From positions 1 to 31,983 of the forward strand of contig KE560613.1 in the NCBI GenBank assembly GCA_000442015.1: 31,983 nucleotides of DNA. Reading direction: 5' to 3'. Position 1 is the stretch's first letter; each line of letters starts with the position of its first letter. The position numbers and the translations under genes were made by a program. This DNA comes from Rozella allomycis CSF55 (Eukaryota > Rozellomycota). Positions 1 to 7,814 of the stretch are shown piece by piece. Below the pieces are notes generated by a model. It was not told the DNA's origin. It ran no database searches and was given only the letters and a program-made list of their open reading frames with translations.

Positions 1-12
1 CCCACTCACAAA

Positions 13-420
13 ATGGCTGGAGGAAAAGGAGGAAAATCTGCATCTGCATCTCAAACAAAAGCAAAATCTCGTTCATCAAAGGCTGGTCTTCAATTTCCAG
101 TTGGTCGTGTTCATCGTTTCTTGCGTAAAGGAAACTACGCTCAACGTGTTGGTGCTGGAGCTCCAGTATATCTTGCTGCTGTTCTTGAATATTTGACTGC
201 TGAAATTCTTGAACTTGCTGGAAACGCTGCTCGTGATAACAAGAAATCCCGTATCGTTCCAAGACATCTTCAACTCGCCATCAGAAACGATGAAGAATTG
301 AACAAATTACTCGGAAACGTCACTATTGCTTCTGGTGGTGTTCTTCCAAACATCCACGAAGTTCTTGTTCCAAAGAAGAGCAAGTCTGACAATGCTGGAT
401 CTCAATCACAAGAATTATAA
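13..420 (+). CDS. H2A: Histone H2A (H2A.X-like, SQEL tail)
   Basis: This is the core nucleosomal histone H2A, 135 residues with no intron. The histone fold is plain: [17 protein letters not shown] near residue 25, [15 protein letters not shown] near 47, and [20 protein letters not shown] near 92. The C-terminus ends in SQEL, the fungal/H2A.X phosphorylation motif (ATM/ATR-type SQ site), so this gene probably serves both canonical and DNA-damage roles. The start is the ATG 13 bases into the window and gives the expected N-terminus MAGGKGGK. The 3' side is unusual. There is no AATAAA near the stop. Instead a 6-bp stem with a 4-nt loop begins 22 nt after it (separate entry). The gene is convergent with DCP1, whose stop lies 122 bp away. 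Identity is essentially certain. Confidence 0.98.
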   Translation: MAGGKGGKSASASQTKAKSRSSKAGLQFPVGRVHRFLRKGNYAQRVGAGAPVYLAAVLEYLTAEILELAGNAARDNKKSRIVPRHLQLAIRNDEELNKLLGNVTIASGGVLPNIHEVLVPKKSKSDNAGSQSQEL

Positions 421-442
421 GTGATTTAATTTATCACAAACC

Positions 443-458
443 GGTCTTCTTAAAGACC
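443..458 (+). promoter_or_regulatory. Histone-type 3' mRNA stem-loop
   Basis: The sequence GGTCTTCTTAAAGACC forms a perfect 6-bp stem with a 4-nt loop, 22 nt after the H2A stop. It fits the metazoan/algal replication-dependent histone stem-loop (GG-YYY-U, 4-nt loop, A-RRR-CC) at every stem position. Only the first loop base (C instead of U) differs. It is flanked by CAAACC upstream and an A-rich segment downstream, as around known SLBP sites, and no AATAAA is nearby. The match is visible; the SLBP role is inference from that family of elements. Confidence 0.7.
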
Positions 459-542
459 ATCATTCTTAAAGATGTTCAATTTTAACTTTTGTTTTTATTT
501 AGTTTCGATTTCGCCATTTGATTTAAGTAAGATGAATATAAG

Positions 543-1592
543 CTATTTACAACAATCTGATCGAACTATGTTTATCCTTAGTTGTGTTATTACGTTTATT
601 AAATCAATAATTCTTTTTTTAAACTCTTCTTTGGTCAATGTAGCGGAACTTTCAGAGTGCTTAATTAAGTGTTCCACCGGTAAACTTGTTGATTGAAGTA
701 ATTTCGCAATAGGTCTGTTTCCCTTTCTTCTAGTGATTCTACGTTTTGTCTGCGATACATCGGTTATAGAATTGTCAGATACATCAGAATCCGTTTCACT
801 TGATTCCAGTGCGGACGGCGGGTTTCTGGTTGCCGAAACAATACCTCGATTATTAAGTGGCAAGTCAGATATAGGTTCGACTGTTTTCAGATCTCTTCCA
901 GGAGTAATGACGGATCTCGCTTTTTCATTTCTCAAAGCCGCCCTTCGGAACAATTCTTCAAGATCATTCGATGCACAATTAACGCCTTTAGGTGTCGTCA
1001 TTACATTGCTATGATTCGCCCTGGCTAGTTGCGGGCTTTTCTGAGAAAAGATCGGTGGTCCCTTTGCAACATCCCCAGAAAATATACTCTTAGTGGGTGT
1101 TTGTGGTTTAATTTCAGTAGCTAACATTGAGAACCTTATTTTACGAGAAGTTATAACGATACTTTTGAAACAAAGATGATATTTTTTCCCGTTCGTATTG
1201 ATCAAAAAACCATATCCCATAAATATCTATCATTTAGATAATTCTCACATACCATTTTGGGAGCGAAATATTATATAAGCATCAGTTAATTGAAGATCTA
1301 TTTGTGACGAAAATGTTCCCTTGAAGTTTGTGATATTTAGTCTATTCATTATAAAAAATCCGTAGTAAGGAAAAGTCACTCGTCTATAAACAAATAAAGA
1401 GCCTTCAATATCTTTTTTATACTATTTCGTATACTTTTAGTGTTATACCCAAGTTGATGCATCTTCGTCAAACTGGTACAAGACAACGTGTGAACTCATA
1501 TCTATAATTTCTGCTGCTTCATCGTCATATCTTTTAAGAACTTTCATATTGATCTGTAAGGCCTTTTCTTTTATCTCTTTTGTACTCTTCAT
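543..1592 (-). CDS. DCP1: mRNA-decapping enzyme subunit DCP1
   Basis: This is the DCP1 co-activator of the DCP2 decapping enzyme, acting in cytoplasmic mRNA decay (P-bodies). Four exons join in frame: 1592-1449, 1421-1253, 1226-1163 and 1134-543. The three GT-AG introns are 27, 26 and 28 nt. The 322-residue product starts with an EVH1 domain: MKVLKRYDDEAAEIID, then KKDIEGSLFVYRR, the NRLNITNF strand, and the signature IYGIWFFDQYEREK around residue 106. A low-complexity Ser/Thr-rich middle follows, and then LTKEEFKKRIIDLINVI near the end, which resembles the DCP1 trimerisation helix. The long C-terminal reading frame opens upstream in a wrong frame; the true entry is the splice at 1134. I chose the ATG at 1592 because it gives the family's N-terminal length. 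The gene is head to head with CNOT11, another decay factor, 140 bp away. Confidence 0.93.
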
Positions 1593-1732
1593 CACGGAAA
1601 TTTCTGAGATTCTTTCCGGCGAAAGCAAAATCCCATTACGATAGGATTAAATAAGAGATTCATTAAATTAATTGCATTTATCTTATAAACAAAATATATT
1701 CCTGAAAATTATAGAACATTTAAAAGTTATTA
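1593..1732. promoter_or_regulatory. Divergent promoter shared by DCP1 and CNOT11
   Basis: Only 140 bp separate the start codons of DCP1 (minus) and CNOT11 (plus). The segment is strongly AT-rich and no other gene fits in it, so it must hold both promoters and both 5' UTRs. No clear TATA box or named motif is recognised. Confidence 0.6.
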
Positions 1733-2538
1733 ATGCAATTAATAGACGACGAAAGTTTGCAGAGCGCTATTTCATTCCTTAATAATTGTAATGACGAGCT
1801 GGATTGGGGTGAAGATAGTGTTCCGTTGCTATTCTTGGGTAAGCTACTATATTTTGGCCATTGATAGACACTGTGAATAGGGAAGTTCTAGGCCAGTTTC
1901 CGCATGAAATGTTTACCAGCTGGGACATTATCATCGATTCTCCCAAACCACTTGAGACAATCAAACGTATACTAAAAGAGGGTGCAAGTGGGGAGGAGGA
2001 AAAGGTAATAGAATATCATATGTACATATATGAATATCATCAAAGAAATTCAAACTTGGAAAAGCTTTCCTAAAACTGTTACAGCAGATATTGTTCGAAA
2101 TGTTATTGATAAATACCCTAAAATCGCCGCGGAACTTATACTAAAAGCAGTACAATCGGAAAGGGCTCCTGAATTTTACAATCTTTTGATAAATCTTGAT
2201 ATTAGTCTTCATTCCTTGGACATGATGAAGCAATTGCTATTCAAACGCAGTATATATGTCCCTATTGAAACTGCGTCGCTCTATTTAACCAATGGTATGG
2301 ACTTCATAAGGTTAATAGCGGAAGAATCGAAACAGCACCGTTCTGTAAGATTGGTAATATTTATAATCTAATTAATTTGATGATGTGCTTATTTCTTAAA
2401 TCGGTTTTACCCGAATTCAATGAAATATTGCAGGACATATTTTTGGAATTGGAAACATTCGCTCTTGAATTCTCTAGAGTTAAAGAGGCGGCCGAAATAT
2501 TTCAATATATAAGTTTGAAAAAGAACCAAATAAAATAG
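1733..2538 (+). CDS. CNOT11: CCR4-NOT complex subunit 11
   Basis: This is CNOT11, a scaffold subunit of the CCR4-NOT deadenylase complex. Proposed exons are 1733-1838, 1868-2004, 2033-2353 and 2383-2538, giving 239 residues. Visible family blocks are NDELDWGED near residue 21, an IKRILKEG segment, PKIAAELILKAVQS, the very conserved LLINLDISLHSLDMMKQLL, then MCLFLKSVLPEFNEILQDIF and ALEFSRVKEAAEIF at the end. The order matches the C-terminal CNOT11 domain of animals; the long N-terminal part found in human CNOT11 is absent. Intron 1 (29 nt) is GT-AG. Introns 2 and 3 (28 and 29 nt) start with GTAAT, but the homology requires them to end in TG, because no AG gives the right frame and sequence. 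A GT-AG alternative for intron 2 (2022-2064) would drop nine residues that align with homologues. AATAAA ends 1 nt before the stop. Confidence 0.85.
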
Positions 2539-2683
2539 TTTTCCCTTTATGGACTGAATTTATTATTGTGGCTTGTCGTGAGGCACGACACGATTACATA
2601 ACCAAAATCAATAAAACCATCATTTGAGTACACGTGATTAAAGTATATTACATAACTTGACACCTAGTTATCGGTATCATTTA

Positions 2684-3325
2684 TTAATTATTGTTTTTTG
2701 ATTTTAAATTGAGATATGCTTCAAGTGAATTATGAGAGTATAATGTCGAATCGTTCATTTTAGTTTCTTGGAAATTGTAAGGGAATATTTGGCCACTCCG
2801 GTATTCAGGACTTAATATCGAGTTGAGTTGCGGCAGCTGAACTTGAAAAGCTTGAGGTCTAATCTGCTGAATCCAATCATTTTCATTGTGAAATTCCATA
2901 TTGTGACTGTTGGCCGGTCTTGAAGATTGCTGAAGGGGTGATAGTTGAATGCCGTGAAGTTTCAATAAATGCGCTCTTAATGCAGTTCTGCGCGTAAAGC
3001 ATTTTCTACAAATGTCGCAAGAAAAAGGCTTGTCACCTCTATGAACTTTTTTGTGTCTTGAAAGTGAACTAGAATCAGCAAAACCTTTTTGACACGTATC
3101 ACATACGAATGGTCTTTCGTTGTTGTGTCTCCTAATATGGATCTTGAGACCTGGGCGTTGAGTGAAAGATTTTCCACACCCTTCAAATGGACACTTAAAC
3201 GGAAATTCGTCTATCTTGGAGGTGCCTTCAGTGATGGGAGGTTCAGATTTAGCGCTGTTTATGTTCGTGGCTAATGTCGATGCGGAGTTTGAAGAGTCAG
3301 AATGTACAAGGTCTCGGATATCCAT
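2684..3325 (-). CDS. C2H2 zinc-finger protein (three fingers)
   Basis: This is a 213-residue, single-exon protein with three consecutive C2H2 zinc fingers at about residues 43-67, 73-95 and 101-124. The finger cores are CPFEGCGKSF with a HIRRH helix end, CDTCQKGF with RHKKVH, and CDICRKCF with AHLLKLH. Linkers NNERPF and RGDKPF resemble the canonical TGEKP linker, so sequence-specific DNA binding by all three fingers is likely. The first finger has the longer TFIIIA-like C-x4-C spacing. The Ser-rich acidic N-terminus and the Gln/Asn-rich C-terminus have no recognised domain and could be activation regions. Function is presumably transcriptional regulation; the targets are unknown. The stop codon runs into AATAAA (TAATAAA). 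It is convergent with CNOT11, 145 bp away. Confidence 0.88.
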   Translation of the reverse strand: MDIRDLVHSDSSNSASTLATNINSAKSEPPITEGTSKIDEFPFKCPFEGCGKSFTQRPGLKIHIRRHNNERPFVCDTCQKGFADSSSLSRHKKVHRGDKPFSCDICRKCFTRRTALRAHLLKLHGIQLSPLQQSSRPANSHNMEFHNENDWIQQIRPQAFQVQLPQLNSILSPEYRSGQIFPYNFQETKMNDSTLYSHNSLEAYLNLKSKNNN

Positions 3326-3557
3326 TTAACAAATCAAGAAAAGAAAAAAGGGTATCTAGAGAACACAAAAATGAATTCTGAAATTTCAGACTATTATGAT
3401 TTAAAGATAAAATCAACTTTCACGTGGCATGAAGTAATATATTTTAAGGCTTTATTTGAAAAGTTGAAAAATTTTTAAAACAAAGAAAATGTTTTGGGTA
3501 ATGGTAGCACGTGTTCGTGTTGAACTATAGAAATTTCGAAATTGTGAAGTGTGTATT

Positions 3558-5273
3558 TTATTTTTGCATTGTCATGATCATTTCTGACACAATGTCACGC
3601 TCTGTCATGGGGTCCTCAGATAAATCAAAGTCAGAGTCTTCCAAAATGCCTTCCTCGTCATTATTTTCAATAACATCTTTCAATTCGTCTAAAATCTAAA
3701 TAATGTTTAGTACACTGCCATATTACTCCTTCAAGCTGTTCCTTTAGAGTTTGATACTCATTCATATTTTCTTCTACGATACTCAGAAGTGTAAAATATC
3801 TTTCTAATTTATGGCCAGATATTTTTTCGAATGTCTTGAATAAATTGGGAATTAGAAAAAGATACTGGTACTTCAAACGGTATTTGCTCTTCATATATTT
3901 TCTGATTAACTTCAGACACATTCCTAGTCTCTTTGGCCACCTTTTTGGACACATTTTCGACTCTTGTTTTCAGTTTTCTTTTCTTTTGTAATTCTTGTTT
4001 CTTGAGGTATTTATATGCATTTTCCTTTACTTAATAACCTGACTATTTTACCATATTCGTTACAACAACCGCAACTACCAAGTTGGCAAAAATAAAGGCC
4101 CCAATAATGATGAATGAACAAAAATAGATAGCCGCTGCCGTAAATTGACCTTTGTCTTCCAATGCATTAAAAATATTAATCCATCCATCTTGCGTGATAC
4201 AAACAAATAAAGAATAGAATGCTCATATAGTATTTACTTATATATGTTACCAGTCCCCAAATCCTTAAAGTAATAGGGTAAATCATCGCCGAAAAGAGTT
4301 ACTCCAGTGACTGCATAAATAAACATGACAATTAGCAATAAAAAGACAATGTTTGCCATATCTTTAAAGAGTTTTTTAACATTTAATACCCGGAAGCGAC
4401 TTAAATACAGTTGCCACAATTACTTGCATTCCCTTAAAAGCATCCATGCTTCTTAAAGCTCTGAATGCCCTAAAAACACGAAAAAGTCTTAGAATTCTTC
4501 CGCTGCTCAAAGCTTGAAAGGCTTTTACAATTTACAGAAAAAATCAATTACAGGGACCTAATAGTGTGATAAAAACTAAAGTGAAATCGAAAACATTCCA
4601 TCCGCTTCTCCAGTAGTTAATAAAGCTATGATACCATTTGATTACGACTTCCATTATAAATATTCCCAGAAAAACATTCTCCAAGATTGGGATGACACTC
4701 TGATTGTTGGCTGACCACGTAGGGTCCACTTGGAGGGCCAGAAATACCGCATTCGCTGATATTACCGCCATCATCACTGATCTGAAGTATTCTCCTTCTA
4801 CCAATCTTCCTGCTAGATCTCTTGTTATTTGTGATTTAAACGTATTGTCGTCGATATCCACAATATTTAAAAAGTTCAAAAACTGACCTTCATTCTTAAG
4901 AAAGAGCTAACGTTTAAATACATGTAACATTTTACGATCTTCTGTGCTTGATTAAATATTTTTCCACGGATTTTTTCATAACCTTTAACGATCGACGATA
5001 CATATGAGCCGGTAACGTTTCCGACTGGTTGTTCGTCAACTGGGAGAATTAAAGTTCTCCTAACAGCATTATCGAAACCATTAATAATTGAATCGTAGGT
5101 TTCTTCTGACACATTAACTTTAGGCTATTGAAACAGCTGCCCTAAAACATTACTAGTTTGAATGCATGAGGTGCAACCTCTTCTTCTTCGGTTTCAAATT
5201 TCGAATTGGCTTTTAAAGGTATGTCCGACCCATTCGTTGTTGAAACTAATGATTGTTGACCGCTTAGAGGCAT
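3558..5273 (-). CDS. CATSPER4: CatSper4-like voltage-gated cation channel subunit
   Basis: This is a single-repeat six-transmembrane Ca2+ channel subunit of the sperm/zoospore flagellum family. Nine exons join in frame: 5273-5154, 5124-4936, 4906-4552, 4521-4390, 4361-4251, 4221-4052, 4024-3866, 3834-3714 and 3688-3558. The introns are 25-31 nt, all GT-AG, and the product is 495 residues. S1 lies near residue 145. S4 near 230-245 has six Arg spaced every third residue (GRILRLFRVFRAFRALR). The S4-S5 linker carries KSLPDMANI, nearly identical to human CatSper4. The pore motif CITQDGW near 311 fits the CatSper T-x-D-x-W filter, and S6 is IIGAFIFANLVVAVVVTN. The C-terminus is coiled-coil-like (MNEYQTLKEQLEGVIWQ), then acidic. 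The TxDxW pore and linker decide CatSper4 over other VGICs. The start ATG at 5273 is only 51 bp from the PNO1 stop. AATAAA overlaps the stop. Confidence 0.9.
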
Positions 5274-5324
5274 TGTAAATTAGTAATGGTGGCTGATAAT
5301 AAGTTAACCAATTTTATTTATTAT

Positions 5325-6070
5325 TTATAAACTTTGCTTCATCCTGGTGGCGACATTTTTTAAGTTACCATATACTTTGCCAGGAGGAGATCCCAAAATC
5401 AATGAAACTATGGCTCTTTTAGCAAGAATGGTGTTTTGGTAAGAGCCAAGAATATGAATTTTCGAGTCAGCTACAACTATTCTTGTTCTCGTCGCATTTT
5501 CAATAGCAAACTTAGTTTTGCCGCTTTTTCCCGCCACTCTCCCAATAGCTCTTGACATGTGGTCTCCAGTGAGGGATTTTACTTAATTTTATCTTAAAAC
5601 ATAATATTACCGTCCCTGATCTCAAAAGAATCAATGTACAACTCATCTAAACGTAAAAGGGCGATTGCGTCATCTACATCAAATCCTAGCGTAAAGGCTC
5701 GAACAAAATCCGCCCCCTTCTGTAATGATGAATTTTCAGTTGAATCTTCTGAAGTCTATTCTTAAATAGATTTGAACATTACGCGTAGCTCTACACATCT
5801 TCTTTTGACATTCATACGAACTTGTAATTTCATATAATCCACAAGAGGTTCATATATCTTTAGCCAATTTTGTCTTAAAGGTGTTATACGATTGTGAGGC
5901 ACTGGAATTTTGCGATATTCGACATCTACAGCCTAACAAACTTTTACAAATAAGATTACTTGCATCTCCTTGGCAGACAATGCAGGAAACATAGGGCCAT
6001 CTACTTGCATATCTGATATTTCTTTAATTTCTTTGTTTATATCCTCTGGAAGAATGACCAAGTCTGTCAT
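5325..6070 (-). CDS. PNO1: PNO1/Dim2 KH-domain ribosome assembly factor
   Basis: PNO1 (Dim2, Rrp20) is a KH RNA-binding factor of the 90S/pre-40S particle. It is needed for 18S rRNA 3'-end maturation by Nob1. Exons are 6070-5960, 5932-5783, 5755-5611 and 5581-5325, with GT-AG introns of 27, 27 and 29 nt and a 220-residue product. Clear family blocks are [27 protein letters not shown] spanning an intron, [37 protein letters not shown], and the C-terminal [22 protein letters not shown] followed by [14 protein letters not shown]. The length matches yeast and human proteins. The ATG at 6070 gives [17 protein letters not shown]; no upstream exon is apparent. Two or more AATAAA copies lie just past the stop. 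It is upstream of, and in tandem with, the CatSper4-like gene. Confidence 0.95.
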
Positions 6071-6215
6071 ACAGAAAACTAACTATGCCACTTTCTTTTT
6101 CAAAGATAAAAATATTCAAAGTACGATCTCGATTAGTATTATAACAGTATAAAAAGATATTATTTAAAATAAGGAAGCAGTTTCTAACAAATTCATATTA
6201 AAAGGTATTGCTTTG

Positions 6216-6224
6216 GAAAAAAAA
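6216..6224 (-). terminator. RNA polymerase III oligo-T terminator
   Basis: On the minus strand a run of eight T begins 1-2 nt after the tRNA-Val discriminator base. This is the standard Pol III stop signal. Confidence 0.85.
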
Positions 6225-6298
6225 TGTTCTGATCCAGGATCGAACTGGAGACCTTTCGCATGTAAAGCGAACGTGATAACCAACTACACCATCAGAAC
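6225..6298 (-). tRNA. tRNA-Val (UAC anticodon)
   Basis: Read on the minus strand, a complete 74-nt cloverleaf forms. The acceptor stem GTTCTGA pairs with TCAGAAC. The D arm holds GTGTAGTTGGTTATCAC (A box), the anticodon stem TTCGC/GCGAA closes loop TTTACAT, and the T arm TCCAG-TTCGATC-CTGGA is the B box. The discriminator is A. The anticodon is TAC, so it reads GUA/GUG valine codons. There is no intron. Placing the 5' end at 6298 rather than 6299 makes the acceptor stem fully paired. Confidence 0.96.
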
Positions 6299-6492
6299 CG
6301 ATGTTGTGGTTTTAAATCAATTACTTATTTAATGTACTTTGCAAATAGTGAGTTTCCAGAACATAGGTCAATCTCCCTAGACCATACGGTGATTTATCAT
6401 GCAATTCTCCTAACATTAAATAATGATTGTATTTACAATGGTGAAATAGTGTGTTATGACTTGCTATTTTGAGCTGACCCCCTTTGTTTCAC

Positions 6493-7098
6493 ATGTTGCT
6501 TCCTTTTCTACTCTTTATAAACGCCGTTATTGGATCCGGTATTGGTTCAAGCGTGTGTTCTGTAACTGAAACTCAGATGAAGAAGGCATTTAATGCTGGG
6601 AGCACAAACTTGGGGTTCTCTTTGAAGTCGAGTTCAAAAAAGGTTTCAAGTGGACATAAAATCATTGTTAGTATCGAAAACCGCAATAATTCAACGTCAA
6701 TTTTCGACGAAATTCTGGTTTGGGTCAATCATGGAACTTTGTTGCTCCCAAACAAGACAAGATTTCAACGTCCATCTTGTGATGGTCGGAAAAATCATTC
6801 CTTCATTCAAAAGGCTAAACTTGATAAAGTTGGACTCAAGTCATTTAAGATTAAAGCACCCAAGAAGGCCGGGTTTATTACAGTCTCCGCGGCAATAGTC
6901 AAAAATGGCAAATGGCAAGTCCTGAAGCCCATAAAAATTACCGTGAAGAAATCAAAGATGAATAACAAGATAAAGTTGCACGCAAACAATACAGATTCAG
7001 GATCCGTTACTGCGCATCCTGTAAAAAGCAACAGCTCTAAAATTACACACTCTGTGTATTTTTGGATGGCATCTATTTTCTTGTATTTTTTTCTATAA
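6493..7098 (+). CDS. Reeler-like secreted, probably GPI-anchored protein (copy 1)
   Basis: This is a 201-residue surface protein. It has an N-terminal signal peptide (MLLPFLLFINAVIGSGIG). A Reeler-like beta-sandwich domain follows: SSVCSVTETQ, SLKSSSKKVSSGHKIIVSIE, a GTLLLP turn, then FKIKAPKKAGFITVSAAIVK. An Asn/Ser-rich spacer leads to a hydrophobic C-terminus without a charged tail (SVYFWMASIFLYFFL), typical of a GPI signal. Two conserved Cys and a Trp remain. I start at the ATG at 6493; the open frame extends 9 nt upstream only as TTG TTT CAC. The next gene is a diverged tandem copy 53 bp away. Reeler domains occur in extracellular and defence-type proteins of animals and some protists; the ligand here is unknown. 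AATAAA overlaps the stop codon. Confidence 0.72.
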   Translation: MLLPFLLFINAVIGSGIGSSVCSVTETQMKKAFNAGSTNLGFSLKSSSKKVSSGHKIIVSIENRNNSTSIFDEILVWVNHGTLLLPNKTRFQRPSCDGRKNHSFIQKAKLDKVGLKSFKIKAPKKAGFITVSAAIVKNGKWQVLKPIKITVKKSKMNNKIKLHANNTDSGSVTAHPVKSNSSKITHSVYFWMASIFLYFFL

Positions 7099-7151
7099 AT
7101 AAAACTGCATTTGTATTTTAGGAGTTCCCCCGATTGTTTCATATACAACGC

Positions 7152-7745
7152 ATGGAGATTTCATATTCAATTATATTTCTATTGATCCATATGGTCTTTT
7201 CTTTTCCAAACGGATCTCCAGACTGCAAAGTAACAGAAAAGGGTATGCTTTCAGGAATGGGTGGATCCAACATCCCAGGCCTTTACAAAGTAAAAGCGTC
7301 AAAAACAACAGTTTCTACAGGGGAAAAGATAAAAATCGAAATATCCGGAGAACAAATGAAGGGAGTTTTGGTATGGTCCACGTCGGGGACTTTGGAAATC
7401 CCAAAAGGATTCAAAAAGCCTGCAAAATGCACTGCCAAAGAAGGCGAAGTCTCATCTTCATTTACACAAGCTAGCGGATTGTCAATTTCAGATCTATCCT
7501 TCAATTTCACGGCACCACAAAACGGAACAGCGAAAATTCATGCAGTAATTGTTAAAGACTTGAACTCTTGGGAAATAATAACTCCGATAAGTATTAAAAT
7601 TGATTCTACGAAGAAATCCACAAACAGTACAGCTTCTGCATCAAAAGGAAAAGCAGTACCAAAAAGTCTCTCTTCGACAATGTCTATGGATTTATCCTTT
7701 TACTTTTTCATGGTTCTTTCTTTTATTGCAATCGTTAACATCTAA
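7152..7745 (+). CDS. Reeler-like secreted, probably GPI-anchored protein (copy 2)
   Basis: This is a 197-residue paralogue of the gene just upstream, with the same architecture. It has a signal peptide (MEISYSIIFLLIHMVFSF), then SPDCKVTEKGM, a Reeler-like fold (YKVKASKTTVSTGEKIKIEI, GVLVWSTSGTLEIP, FNFTAPQNGTAKIHAVIVKD), a Ser/Thr/Lys-rich stalk and a hydrophobic C-terminus (LSFYFFMVLSFIAIVNI) fitting a GPI signal. The pair shares the C..C spacing and the WxxxGTLxxP turn, but overall identity is low, so the duplication is not recent. The 5' flank also keeps CCCCC followed by TTGTTTCA, as in copy 1. The ATG at 7152 is chosen because it begins the signal peptide. The stop lies in TAAATAAA. ARP2 follows on the same strand. 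Confidence 0.72.
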   Translation: MEISYSIIFLLIHMVFSFPNGSPDCKVTEKGMLSGMGGSNIPGLYKVKASKTTVSTGEKIKIEISGEQMKGVLVWSTSGTLEIPKGFKKPAKCTAKEGEVSSSFTQASGLSISDLSFNFTAPQNGTAKIHAVIVKDLNSWEIITPISIKIDSTKKSTNSTASASKGKAVPKSLSSTMSMDLSFYFFMVLSFIAIVNI

Positions 7746-7814
7746 ATAAAGTTAAATTGTTTGACTACATTCGATTAATTTGATAGTATCCTGTTCAGCC
7801 ACCCAGTAGTAGAG

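Noticed and set aside
472-696. Plus-strand frame after H2A
   Set aside because: It overlaps the DCP1 C-terminal exon in antisense and the histone 3' end, and has no domain.
1135-1220. Frame opening upstream of DCP1 exon 4 that reads MGYGFLINTNGKK
   Set aside because: The homologous frame over the same bases reads IYGIWFFDQYEREK, the DCP1 signature, and joins exon 4 through a 28-nt intron.
2022-2064. A 43-nt GT-AG intron as CNOT11 intron 2
   Set aside because: It keeps the frame, but it is far longer than any other intron here and removes the NIIKEIQTW segment that aligns with homologues. Kept as an alternative only.
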